From: Micropterus salmoides
Taxonomy: Eukaryota; Chordata; Actinopteri; Centrarchiformes; Centrarchidae
Length of the DNA stretch: 64,000 bases
NCBI RefSeq assembly: GCF_014851395.1
Contig: NW_024044459.1
Location: 3,074,112 to 3,138,111, forward strand
Direction: 5' to 3'
The position numbers were made by a program, and so were the translations under genes. The notes below the pieces were generated by a model, which was given only the letters and a program-made list of their open reading frames with translations, made no database searches and was not told the origin of the DNA. Shown here piece by piece: positions 45,927-53,828 of the stretch (positions within the stretch are counted from its first letter, which is position 1; every line of letters starts with the position of its first letter).

Positions 45927-46198
45927 GCAAGTCTCTGTCCAACAGGTGGAGCAGTCAGCCCACCAGGTGTGTCCAGAAACAGGCTGCCAGGAGATGCCAG
46001 TGGTTTCCCAAAAACTGCTCCTGATCGTTTGCTGCGATGACCTCCATCACTACTGGCTATGGGTGAGCTGTGGAAGGGAGTTATCTTTACTTTGGGCCTC
46101 TGTGCTGTTTGTCCCTCGGCACCCATGGGTGTCCCAGAGGACGAACTGGAGGGTCTTCTGGCTTGTCCAGGGCCCTCAGTGGCTCCAGCGTGATCCAT
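35337..46198 (-). CDS. ehmt1: ehmt1 (GLP) histone H3 lysine-9 methyltransferase, overall locus, middle exons not visible
   Basis: EHMT1/GLP is a nuclear enzyme that, with G9a, mono- and dimethylates histone H3 lysine 9 and reads the mark through ankyrin repeats. Ten coding exons from 46,198 to 39,643 splice in consistent phase. They encode an N-terminal low-complexity part with polyalanine, a basic KRKKRKMGMYNLVPKKKAK nuclear-localisation-like stretch, an acidic segment, a Cys-rich zinc region and the first ankyrin segment. Two further exons (35,730-35,337) encode the second half of SET and the post-SET. Roughly 400 residues expected from vertebrate GLP between them are absent; the 500-N gap at 36,400 and a DIRS element occupy the interval. 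Where visible the gene has no stop or frameshift, so I read it as functional and incompletely assembled. Confidence 0.9.
35555..35730 (-). CDS. ehmt1: ehmt1 penultimate exon (SET domain core)
   Basis: A 176-bp exon, phase 0 start and phase 2 end, encodes VGDVHCIDARLFGNVSRF, then INHLCEPNLLAVKVFTMHQD and LRFPRISFFSSRPIKAGEQI. It carries the invariant NHxCxPN motif (here NHLCEPN), which binds S-adenosylmethionine and shapes the SET active site. Donor GTGAGT at 35,554, acceptor GTTTAG. It joins in frame to the last exon. Confidence 0.93.
35813..35858. repeat. Short tandem duplication
   Basis: The 22-base unit beginning tttataaccaccctttaat occurs twice in direct succession in the ehmt1 intron, probably a replication-slippage product. 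Confidence 0.8.
36175..36399 (+). mobile_element. CR1/Rex1-like LINE 3' coding end at the assembly gap
   Basis: About 220 bases are nearly identical to 25,850-26,070. They include RVRKRAGNITADPSHPVHN, RNSFFPQAIPLMNS and the stop. Its 3' untranslated region would continue but is cut by the run of N from 36,400. This is the minus-strand intron side of ehmt1, so the element is in antisense orientation to the gene. Confidence 0.85.
36400..36899. other. Assembly gap, exactly 500 N
   Basis: A run of exactly 500 N is a conventional placeholder, so its true length is probably unknown. It separates a LINE fragment from a DIRS element, both repeats that commonly break assemblies, and falls where the missing ehmt1 exons are expected. 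Confidence 0.98.
36900..39175 (+). mobile_element. DIRS-like retrotransposon, internally deleted
   Basis: The plus strand carries a gag-like region (MASQVRSRHNRTP with a heptad-like AAKVDTLASEFAEIKGLL, 36,960-37,100). A 482-codon frame (37,334-38,782) runs from gag-like sequence directly into the RT palm: FKVLPFGLSLAPRVFTR, then PYLDDWLI with the catalytic YLDD near 38,188-38,199. The RNase H region follows in another frame (GWGAAWQHRAVSGLW, LEQRAIGLALDEF, VLVRSDT, then VNRQGG and WAFSRLASLKAMYLPGQQN). The RT fingers segment with the first catalytic aspartate is missing, joined in frame. The RNase H box reads VVTGAS, where the family has VVTTDAS-like sequence. No tyrosine-recombinase gene or inverted end was seen before similarity stops near 39,175. 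Confidence 0.8.
39490..39535. repeat. Tc1-like terminal repeat remnant
   Basis: cacctgcctaaaacctttgcacagtactgga matches in pattern the end at 57,395-57,424 (cacccgcctcaaacatttgc). It is likely a solitary end of a Tc1-type element in the ehmt1 intron. Confidence 0.45.
39643..39749 (-). CDS. ehmt1: ehmt1 exon: ankyrin segment
   Basis: A 107-bp exon encodes VAGKDPNFSMEGQNRGTP, then LHAAAAEGHQEICHMLVQ. The TPLHAAA..GH....LL pattern is an ankyrin repeat, the methyl-lysine reader part of GLP. Acceptor TACATTACAG, donor GTGAGG; it begins in phase 1 and ends in phase 0. It is the last 5'-side exon I could find; the next ankyrin exon is not visible before the gap. Confidence 0.93.
39815..40356 (-). 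repeat. Dispersed repeat family 2, partial copy in ehmt1 intron
   Basis: In reverse orientation the ends match the copy at 23,705-24,548: agggcccaagcac at the left and gggcccgttcatcgctgttt then gcagctttaat at the right. The interior is shorter and divergent. It sits between the two ehmt1 exons at 39,749 and 40,398. Confidence 0.65.
40398..40486 (-). CDS. ehmt1: ehmt1 exon leading into ankyrin repeats
   Basis: Encodes LKPKKVKYPTRQLYISAKQG, then ELQKVIHLL. It matches the PKK....PKQLYFSARQGELQKV stretch that opens the GLP ankyrin region. Acceptor TTTTTAG, donor GTAACT; phase 2 in, phase 1 out, compatible with both neighbours. Confidence 0.93.
40585..40668 (-). CDS. ehmt1: ehmt1 exon, linker before ankyrin repeats
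   Basis: Encodes LEGEAVCAADRVPKESLE, then NILMALDDE. The PKESLENILMALD segment corresponds to PKE.LES.LLALD before the GLP ankyrin domain. Acceptor TCTGCAG, donor GTAAGG, 84 bp, phase-compatible on both sides. Confidence 0.9.
40804..41111 (-). CDS. ehmt1: ehmt1 exon, Cys-rich zinc region and proline-rich linker
   Basis: A 308-bp exon encodes GTFMECRPHGSISHRFHRD, then CASILKDLKFCPHCGEDAS and GAKEITMLKA, followed by a Pro/Ser/Thr-rich tail (VPTTPAVPQ). The Cys/His pattern completes the ring-like zinc module shared by GLP and G9a. The proline-rich tail replaces the longer linker of mammalian GLP. Acceptor CATCCCACAG, donor GTACCA (weak but frame-preserving). Confidence 0.93.
41462..41640. repeat. 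Purine-rich stretch and (TG)n microsatellite
   Basis: A GA-rich run at 41,478-41,565 is followed by TG dinucleotides at 41,597-41,621, in the ehmt1 intron. Just before it, cgttgagaatcactgc (41,452-41,468) resembles a hAT-type terminal repeat without an identifiable partner. Confidence 0.7.
41901..42044 (-). CDS. ehmt1: ehmt1 exon, Cys-rich zinc region
   Basis: A 144-bp exon of 48 codons encodes LSRCQRRVMKQEMMRPSN, then LLVLCEDHRAGMVKHQCC and PGCGLFCRA. MRPSN and LLVLCEDHR are characteristic of EHMT1 rather than EHMT2. The cysteines begin the zinc module continued by the next exon. Acceptor ACTCCACAG, donor GTGAGG; phase 0 to 0. Confidence 0.95.
42385..42530 (-). CDS. ehmt1: ehmt1 exon upstream of the zinc region
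   Basis: Encodes VAANAEVTETDLAEELPL, then CCCRMETPHSVGSLSTLD and QTCMAMESMDGM. The CRMETP motif is diagnostic of EHMT1/EHMT2. Acceptor GTGCGCAG, donor GTAAAC; the exon takes two bases to complete the previous codon and ends in phase 0. Confidence 0.93.
42682..42889 (-). CDS. ehmt1: ehmt1 exon, acidic segment
   Basis: Encodes KEQPGACVEKNPAVAEEK, PVILPETLNAVRNEML, LEVEPGDGSHVEYTELAL, then DYLDLKAQEELLLPPLS. TELALDYLDLKA corresponds to the MEVSLDSLDLRV stretch of human GLP. The long acidic Glu/Asp tracts of mammalian GLP are not present. Acceptor TTTAATCAG, donor GTGATA. It starts in phase 0, so the previous exon must end in phase 0. Confidence 0.9.
43326..43408 (-). CDS. ehmt1: ehmt1 exon with basic nuclear-localisation-like stretch
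   Basis: Encodes VKRKKRKMGMYNLVPKKKAK, then ALKQQEK, matching the [23 protein letters not shown] core of GLP. The acceptor is TTCTTAG. The obvious GT (43,321-43,320) would leave the exon in phase 1 and break the frame of the next exon. Ending at AAG (43,326) with a GC donor (GCAGGT) gives the required phase 0. An unseen small exon in 42,890-43,320 is the alternative. Confidence 0.85.
43655..43935. mobile_element. Solitary Tc1-like terminal repeat
   Basis: tccaaaagtattagaacggt and the following 120 bases match the start of the Tc1-like element at 62,722. There is no transposase sequence behind it. It lies in the ehmt1 intron between the exons at 43,408 and 44,041. Confidence 0.65.
44041..44176 (-). 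CDS. ehmt1: ehmt1 exon, N-terminal region
   Basis: A 136-bp exon encodes PGGKKAPKSSLIHSQMSG, then PPSNTELCHSQKGKEGKA and VFTSMKPQS. Sequence similarity to mammalian GLP is weak here, as expected of the disordered N-terminus. Phases fit: it begins in phase 0 after VVK of the upstream exon and ends in phase 1, completing an alanine with the next exon. Donor GTTGTT is weak. Confidence 0.8.
44815..45035 (+). mobile_element. Internally deleted Tc1-like element
   Basis: The plus strand reads the helix-turn-helix end of a Tc1 transposase (KTTVASIIVKCKKF). After a large deletion it continues GAKYRDILDKDLV, stop, STQDLRLDNDSQHK, the catalytic-domain context of the second aspartate. It lies in the first ehmt1 coding intron and cannot encode a transposase. 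Confidence 0.65.
45050..45185 (-). mobile_element. SINE tail fragment
   Basis: Matches in reverse the 3' part of the SINE at 56,616-56,902 (ccgaccactcaaagcgctttt, cattcatacactgatggc, attaacattcacacacc). The tRNA-like head is absent. Located in an ehmt1 intron. Confidence 0.6.
45290..45369. repeat. (GA)n microsatellite, 80 bp
   Basis: An uninterrupted run of AG dinucleotides produces the spurious Arg-Glu and Ser-Leu repeat frames on the two strands. It is intronic in ehmt1. Confidence 0.98.
45791..46198 (-). CDS. ehmt1: ehmt1 first coding exon
   Basis: The exon encodes 136 residues from MDHAGATEGPGQ through RRPSSSSSGTP, a basic stretch KVKITPFHSSP, then a polyalanine tract and TTGEKTPVVK at the donor GTAAAC. 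The ATG at 46,196-46,198 has a purine at -3 and G at +4. An acceptor-like TTTAACAG lies 20-28 bases upstream, so the exon probably follows a non-coding first exon. The N-terminus shows no long alignment with mammalian GLP; assignment rests on phase and position. Confidence 0.8.
45867..45930. repeat. ehmt1: CAG/GCT-type repeat encoding polyalanine
   Basis: A near-pure run of cag on the plus strand, gct/ctg on the minus strand, encodes RLAASAAAAAAAASAAAVAS in ehmt1. Interruptions by aag codons give serine or valine. Confidence 0.95.
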
Positions 46199-46585
46199 TG
46201 CTGTCCTGAAGGACTGACTGTTAAAGGCAGTGAGGGGGGGCTCCGCAGCGCCTGAGGAGTTTGAACAAGTTTTACTCTACCGTCAGAACACACTTTGTCT
46301 CAAAGTAAATAATCCTACGAGGAACTTCTGCATTACTGAACAGTACATAAAGCATGTGCCTCTTTGCAACATTCTACAATCTACAAGGACAATGATAACG
46401 AAAGTTATCCCATAGCCTATTTGCATGACAATGAGGCTTAAAGATGGAAGAAAGGCAAAGGAAAGCTGAGCCTGGTGGATCAGGAGGGACATGAGACAAA
46501 CAGAGCGCGTAAACAGCTTCCAGCGTCACCGAGAGTTACAACGAGGCCGCAGTGAAGAAGTTGAAGCAGGAGAGTTTTGTCTTAC

Positions 46586-46900
46586 CAGTTCCATTCAGTA
46601 TCCGAGCGAAGGTGGGGTGGGATGGGAAAGGAAGACAAGAGCTCCACTTCCGCCCCCACCCGCACAAGCACGTGACGCGCTGCGTGCGCTGCTTTCAAGT
46701 CCTGACGGATTCGGAAAGACTTCACCAGACAGCAGGTTGTATCTCCTACCTGCAGTAAGGACCGTGCTAGCCAAGTCCGCTGTTTTATACCAAGTTGCAC
46801 CACAAGTATTGGTGAAACTTTCAAAATAACTATAGAAGTATTTTCGCGGGTTAAATAATGGTATTAAATCGAAAACGGAAGTAGGTTACAGTGAATCCTC
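46586..46900 (-). promoter_or_regulatory. ehmt1: Probable non-coding exon 1 and CpG-rich promoter of ehmt1
   Basis: The stretch is CpG-rich with no transposon. On the minus strand a strong donor, GAACTG|GTAAGAC, lies at 46,586/46,585 and would splice to the acceptor before the first coding exon. The plus strand shows cacttccgc (46,645-46,653), a perfect ETS-type site in reverse, and cacgtgac (46,669-46,676), an E-box. A second ETS-like cggaagt lies near 46,874. Start-site position is unknown. Confidence 0.55.
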
Positions 46901-47104
46901 TTGCCGTCAGCTGGTGATTTGGCGCAAAGGATTTATTTACTGAAAAGACGCTCAGATTTTGAGCTTTTTAATGTTCCACTCTTTGATGGCATGTGATTGT
47001 ACACAATATTCCTAATTTAAATGATATAAAACATAAAGCTTTTCTTTTTCTCCAAGGTTTACTCATTGAGTGTCAGTTTGGAACAGTACAAATAAACATC
47101 TTGT

Positions 47105-47195
47105 TCACATATTAATAGATGTCTATGGAGATTCTCAGTCATCCAGGTCATAGTTATCCAACGAAGGTTTACCTTCATTGGTCACATATTAATAG
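47105..47195. mobile_element. 63-bp Penelope-derived insert with 14-bp TSD
   Basis: tcacatattaatag occurs exactly at 47,105-47,118 and 47,182-47,195. Between them, 63 bases start atgtctatggagattctcag and continue as in the inserts at 13,185 and 53,829. They end in a short imperfect hairpin (ccaacgaaggt with accttcattgg). It lies just upstream of the ehmt1 promoter. Confidence 0.8.
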
Positions 47196-47571
47196 AGCTG
47201 CCACCTTTTAAGTTTAGTTTGGAGAGACATTACCCAATCCTCAACCCTCATGAATTTTGTTTAAAAGGTTCAGCTGCCAAATTCACATTTTGAAAGCATG
47301 TAGACAAAAAAACATAAATAATCAAGGTTAAAAATGAATGAGAATGGTTAATCAGCATACTTCCAGACATCAAAGCCTAAATCGGGAAACCAAACCTAAC
47401 CAGGGTGTATCTTCCCCCAGAAAAAGATAGTTTTCCTTTATGTTAGTCAATTTATGGAGTAATTTTGTTGGTGAAATGTGAAGTCTGGAGGACAGGGAGA
47501 AAGGGGCCATTGACTCACCGGAGAATCTGAAGGGTTAAATTTATGAGGGGATATGATTTATTTTTTTCACA

Positions 47572-48070
47572 TACAGGTGCATCTCAGAAAATTAGAATTA
47601 AAAAAAGTTGGGTTTTTCCTCTTAATTAAATTCAAAAAAGTGAAACTTTCATATATTCTAGATTCATTACACATAAAGTGAAATATTTCAGCCCTTTTTG
47701 TTTTAATCTTGATCATTATGACTTACAGCTCATGGATCCATCCATGGATCTCAATCCATATCTTAAAATATTAGAATATTAGAATAAGGAATGTGTAATA
47801 CAGAAATGTCGACCTTCTTGACAGCGGCCTTTAGCTCGTCTGTTATGTTGTTGTATGTTGTGTATTGTATTGTCGTCTTGACAATACCACATAGATTCTC
47901 TATAGGGTTCAGGTCAGACGAGTTGGCTGGCCAACCAAGCACAGTAATACCATGGTCAGCAAACCAGTTACTAGTAGTTTTGGTACCATGGGCAGGTGCC
48001 AAGTCCTGCTGGAAAAGGAAATCAGCTTCTTCATAAAGCTTGTCAACAGAAACTTCCAGCTATTTGCCCC
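47572..48070 (-). mobile_element. Tc1-like 3' half (minus strand)
   Basis: The minus strand reads MAPAHGTKTTSNWFADHG, then LGWPANSSDLNPIENL with the catalytic glutamate, then a degenerate C-terminus. It ends in the terminal sequence caggtgcatctcagaaaatt (47,575-47,594). The upstream part of the gene is missing. The last about 240 bases recur inverted at 49,596-49,835. Confidence 0.75.
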
Positions 48071-48651
48071 TATTTACAGGTAAAAAAAAAAGCTATATTT
48101 TAATGCAATAAACCATCAAAACCATCATAAGATAGATTATAATGCTATTGAATATATTTTAATACACATGGGATGTAATTGTAACTGTAAATTTGATGAA
48201 AACAAACTAAAATACAACAGTTATCACACATAATTTTCAAAATATACCAGGCAAATGTCCATATTTTGGCAATTTCTACTGTTTAAATGTTTACTTTTAT
48301 TGTGAGTTATCTTTAAAACAGTATTTATGTCCATACAACCACGTTCCAAATAACATAACATTGAAATACAGTAAATATTCATCAACATTCGTGTCATCAA
48401 AAGCACACCCATGCTTTACAGGCCTGTAGCTAGAGAACAGAACATCCCACAGTGATTGATCTGGCTTGAGCAGACCTTTCATTTGATACCCTGGATGTCT
48501 ATGTAGCTCCTACGGGTCGGCCACCAAATGGCACAAAAGACCATGTGTTCCAAAACGGCACTTCTCCTGCTCTGCAGAAAAAGGCGAGAGAAGGCAGGAA
48601 CAGTTCCCAGCACCCACCAATACTCCGAGCAACAAATCATCAGATTTTTTT

Positions 48652-49395
48652 ACTTAAAGTATTATGCTCATTTTCAAAATCCTATTTAGGGGTTGTACCA
48701 GAACAGGTTTACATTTAAATTTCAAAAAAACATTTTTTTTCATACATACTACATACATACTATACTATTATATACTATTCATACTGCAGCTCCTCTTTTC
48801 ACCCTGTGTTGAAGGCTTCATTTTAGCTACGGAGTGATACATCTTGTCTTTAAATGATCTTTGTTGGGAGTTGCACATGCGCAGTTCCTAGTTAAGAGCT
48901 ACTAGCCAATCAGAAGCAGAGAAGAGCGGGACAGCGAGAAGCCGTAAACAGGGTTTCGTTTCAGCTGTACATGTTGCCGACCAGCTTGGCAACATAGACT
49001 GGAGCAAGAGTTTCAGAGTGGTGAGTTATTAATCTGTAACAAATGTATCTTTCATCCATAAAATTTTAACTGAGCTCTGTCTCTACATCACAGGAACAAC
49101 TTTATGTCCACTGACTGCCTGGAGGGTAGCTAGTGTTTGAAAGATAGAGGAGGTGTGTGCTGCAGCTCAGTGTTTTTCCACAGGTCTTTTTGAGGGTGTA
49201 TCGGAGTAGCCGCTTGGCGAGAGTTATATGAGGCCCATTTAGCTTTCAGGGAAACGTCTGGACTACAAACTAGCTGTTTTCAAGCAGTTGAGAGCAGTGT
49301 TTTCTGTGGGAGATGGGAACTCCCTTTGGGCTGGACTTTGGGCTTTTTCACTTAGCAAACCTGTTACATGCACAAAAAAGCAAAAACGTCAAAAG
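48652..49395. repeat. Dispersed repeat family 1, copy C
   Basis: Shares with copy A long blocks (ctagccaatcagaagcagag, acatgttgccgaccagcttg, cagagtggtgagttattaat) and with copy B a right-hand block (tttttgagggtgta, actagctgttttca). It sits between the two inverted Tc1-like ends at 47,572 and 49,835. No coding sequence. Confidence 0.7.
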
Positions 49396-49595
49396 TAAGT
49401 CAGCAGGTTTGTGAGATCATGTGCTGCTGCCGGTACAGGGGGCGTTAGTGTTCAACCTAGTCTACTTTCCATGGGTATGTTTTGATCCAGCACTCTGTGA
49501 ACAGCCAGCCCTTTCAGCAATGACCTTCTGTAGCCTACCCTCGTCGTAGAGGGGGTCATGTGTACTGAACCAGATGGAGAGATTAAACGCTCTTC

Positions 49596-49835
49596 TCAGG
49601 TCGACATTTCTGTATTTACATTCTTTATTCTAATATTTTGAGATATGGATTTTTGATTTCCATGAACTGTAAGCCAAAACCATCAAGATGAAAACAAAAA
49701 AGGCCTGAAATATTTCACTTTATATGTAATGAATCTAAAATATAAATAATAAATATATTTTTGAATGAAATTACAGGAAAAAATTAAAATTTTCACAATG
49801 TTCAAATTTTATTGAGATGAACCTGCACCTTCCAT
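49596..49835 (+). mobile_element. Tc1-like 3' terminal segment, inverted relative to 47,572
   Basis: ggtcgacatttctgtattta at 49,600 onward matches the reverse complement of 47,815 downward along some 240 bases, up to ttgagatgaacctgcacc. No transposase coding lies upstream on this strand, so only a terminal piece is present. Confidence 0.7.
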
Positions 49836-50734
49836 TTTCAACTTTAATCACAACACAGGAAAATGATCAAAATCTGAAATATCTAGGTCACATACTGTCA
49901 ATAGTTTTATGTTTAAGTGCAGTATCTAGTCCTCTTTATTATGAAGGGTAGGCTATTAAGATTATACCTTTTCACTGTAACTCAAAATACATGCCCTTTA
50001 TACTTCCTTTAATCTCTTTGTCATAAATTTAATTGCTTATAGGTTATAGGAACAAAATCTTTTTTTACCTTCATGTATGCATAGGCTACTGTAATTTTTA
50101 CATTACAAGATAGCAATAGACATCAATAAATTGGTGACAGCCTAGCAAAGATGTGTCATTTCAATGTCTTTGTGATATAACCCTGATTATTTAGGTTATT
50201 AAGTGTAACACACTTCTTGGTCTTGAAATTGTTCAATTTTGTTTACTATTTACTATTATCTACTATTTATTTAGTTTTTGCCTACACTGTAAAAAAAATC
50301 TGTAATTTTACAGTTATATTCCTTTTTATTTATCACAGATTATTCCTGTATTTTTGAAATACATGAAAATTATATAGATATTACAAAAATAAACTGAATT
50401 TACACATGACATAAAAAACTTGTAGCTGTGAATAACCATAACATGTTATTTTAAAGAAAATATTGGGGTTTTTAGGAATTTACCATATTCTCACAAATAT
50501 TTTTTGTCTTATTTAAAAGAAAAAAACTGTTCAATTTAAGACTGTAAAAACATTTCTTAAACTTTACTACAATTAGTAACAGTTAACATAACAAAAAACA
50601 TGAGTTCTGTAATTTGACATAGATTTGCTTGTTAATTGACACATCTCCTTTAATTATGGATATTTGGAAAATAATATTAAATAAATGTTATTTTAATCAG
50701 TGTATAATGTCTACAAGCATTGTTAAACTGTCAA

Positions 50735-51428
50735 AACAGTTTTGTGTTGTGAGGGTGGTGTGGTGTGGGGACAGAGAGGACCCAAACGCAGCACTCAGAG
50801 GGAAGGAGGTTTATTGAAGGGAAAAAGGGGTAGAGGGACTGGAGGGAGAGGTGGATGCTGGGGAAACTCAGGCACGGGGAACCAAGGGGACTGGGGACCA
50901 GGAAGCCGGGGAACACTGGGGCCGGGGAAGCGAGGAGGTGAGGGAGAACAGGGAGGACGCCGTGGGGGAAGTCCGAGGAGGAGAGGACCGGTGGATGAGC
51001 CCAGCCGACTGAACGGAGGACGAGGGTGAGTGTACCTGGGAGGGAAACAGACAGAGAGACAGGGTTAGAGATCACGGAGACAAAGCACAGGGAAAATGTG
51101 AGAAAACACGAGAGCCTGAACGTGGAGGTGGCACCGGGTATGGAGCAACGACGATCAAGCAAGAGTGGTGTGGAGAACCGGGGTTGAAATACAGGCAGGG
51201 ATGAGGTTGATTACTGGCAGGTGTGGCAGGCTGACGAGGTGGCTGATGAGGTGCAGGTGCTGGTCGTTGGCTGGGCTCAGGAGCAGAGAGAGAGAGAGCA
51301 CACAGGGGAGAAAACACAGGGAGGCAGGCAGGGAACAGAAAACCAAGGAAAAAGCAGAACAACTGATAAAAAGGAGAAAAAAAAACAGGACACTCACCAT
51401 CAGCCGGGCTGCCACCACAACAGTTTTG
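50735..51428. mobile_element. 674-bp GC-rich insert with 10-bp target duplication
   Basis: aacagttttg is present exactly at 50,735-50,744 and 51,419-51,428. The 674 bases between are strikingly purine-rich on the plus strand and GC-rich in an AT-rich neighbourhood. They start tgttgtgagggtggtgtggt and end gccgggctgccaccac. The complementary strand gives proline/serine/leucine-rich frames that look incidental. A defined insert without transposase or RT points to a non-autonomous element; its superfamily is unclear. Confidence 0.65.
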
Positions 51429-51429
51429 A

Positions 51430-53827
51430 TCACTGAAAAACAGCCATAATTACATAATTTCACAGATGTTGACTTTTATCATAATGCTTAGATTACAAGT
51501 TAGATTAAAATATTAATAATTGCCCAAAATTGGTAAAATTACAGAAAGGTAATATTTAATTTATTGTTAAAGGTGTCCACACCTATTAATGGGCTTAAAA
51601 AAGAAATTTAAACTTCCTGTACAATTATGAGTTTGTGATCAAAAATGAATTTTAATGCCATTTTACAGATACTTCGATTGAAGAGTCTTAGCTATAGGTG
51701 TATTATCAAAACCTCAAACCAACATATTTAAGTCTGTTTTGTTTTTTTTATTAAAAAACACTTTCCATTAGAGTAATATATATATCCATTTATCTTTGAC
51801 CGGAAACCCCTTTTGAGTTATCTTGTACTACAAAACCCACATCTGATACTATTTATAGACCATTTATTCAGTTCCATGCTCACAACAAATAAGCCACACA
51901 AGTCAAACATTTCAGTGTATAGAATAGTTCTCCTGATACTAAAGTAGTTTAGTTTGGGTTTTTTTTACCTTATTGACATTTTCAGATCTATTCATTAGAA
52001 ACACAATTGGTTCGACATAAAGAACATTTTGGACACTGTCAGACACAACTCCAAGATTAAAGTGGAACATGAATGTAAAGTAATTGGAAAGTATGTTAAT
52101 TTGTGTTTTCATCATTAAGGATTAATTTGTAACCTAGTTACCATCTTCATTCACCCACAGCCCAGCGTTAAACCTGCATCCCCTTCTGTTCTAACCTGGT
52201 TCTGCTGTCAGCTTCTTAGCAGCTCAGGCAACAAACACATCAAAAATGTCATACAGATCATCTGGCCAAAATAATGATTTGCCACTGTGCTATATGTAGG
52301 CTACTGTTTGAATCTTTCTTCTCCATACACATTCCAGTGTGTATAATATACAACACTCCCATTGTGTAATGCAAGTGGAGAGAATCTTAAACATTTATTC
52401 AACATATAATGCACATACATACTTTCAATGGCATTGAATGTTCAGAAACTTTAAGTACCACTGTATAGTAACCTATATTTCGAATTGCAATAATAAACGC
52501 TATAATATTATGAATTAACATAAATTCACAATCTATGGCTGCAAGGTAAGAACATTTTATGAGGTCCTCAAATCCAGCAGGCCTGTAGTAAGTCCAAAAA
52601 CCATAGGTGTCATTGACACTGGGGACATGTCCCCACCACTTTTTGAAGTGGCTGATTTTGTCCCCTTTACTTTTTGAAAGCATAAAGTGTAAAAATGTTG
52701 TGAAAAATAATGCAACAAGAAATGTTAAATTACAAATGAAAATGTTTTGAGAAAGGTTTTATTCTCCAGAATACAGGAATTTAAGTGTTTAACACACAAA
52801 ATGTCATATATCAAATATATCAGCATTGAAGATTTCTTCAAAATAGCATTAAACTTCTCATCATGTTCTCTTGAACCCAATATTGTGCATCGCAGCTATT
52901 ATCTGAGCCCTTATGCCCCAACCACTCAACAAAGTTGCCAACACATAATTACATTTTTCAAAAAAACAGGCTGTCAACGCTGAGAATGTCTTCTCGGGAC
53001 GTCAGGTCTGTGAGGCCATGTTACATAATGTTCTGGTTGATATTCTACAATAGTATGCTGACAAATGCAAACAAAAACAAAGATAGAAAGCAAAGTAGAC
53101 TACTTTGGCTTTTTCCTTTCACCAAACCCAATTGTTCACCATTGTCGTCCTCTGTAATCTCACAAATGTGGTAACATTTTAGTGCACAAACCTGCCTGAG
53201 CAGTTCCTACCTCCATGAATTATTGTCAAACAGTTATAAAAATGTGTTAACAACATTCATGCTTTCACAAGGGAAAAACTCTCAGGATTAAGCTGTTTTA
53301 AGTCTGCTATTTATGAGGACAGCTCCTTCTTTTATGAGTAAACAAATTGGTATTTATGTGTGTATATATTATTCAGAAAACACATAGATGAGGAAAACCT
53401 TGAAAAAGCTGAAGTTACCTGTACAGAAAAGCTGCCAGCACTAAGACCTGCTGGGCCTCGGCAAGTATGCCCGCACATACAAAGTCAGCACTGTGGCCCT
53501 GACTGATGATCAGGTGAACACTGGGTTGTCAGTATTTGCAGAGAGGAAGTTTTCCCTCTTGCAATAACAGGGGTGGAATATTTGGTCAATACTTTGAGGG
53601 ACACAATAAGAAATTACGGATGCCACATGCCATGGTAGTTTTTTTGCTTTTTAACTTTAATAGTTTTTGCTTGAAATTAAAAGATTTAAGGATACTGTTG
53701 CAATTGCAGCCCTTCTGGCACTCATGCAACACAACAAGCCCAGATCTACAGACCTAACTGCAGATATGCATGAATGTTCCTTTAGGAAAGGAGTAGCTTT
53801 CTCCTTGCAGCCCTGCCATGCACACCA
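51430..53827. other. Intergenic; no gene seen
   Basis: AT-rich sequence. 52,615-52,690 contains ggggacatgtccccaccact, and a related ggggacatgtcccccca occurs at 62,300, so a shared repeat is likely. 53,400-53,620 is moderately GC-rich without recognisable coding. Confidence 0.4.
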
Positions 53828-53828
53828 T

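Noticed and set aside
40801..46209. Plus-strand frames opposite the ehmt1 exons
   Set aside because: Antisense shadows of coding exons and the CAG repeat.
50731..51463. Proline/leucine-rich and glycine-rich frames on both strands
   Set aside because: Overlapping frames in a compositionally biased insert; no domain, splice sites or family resemblance.
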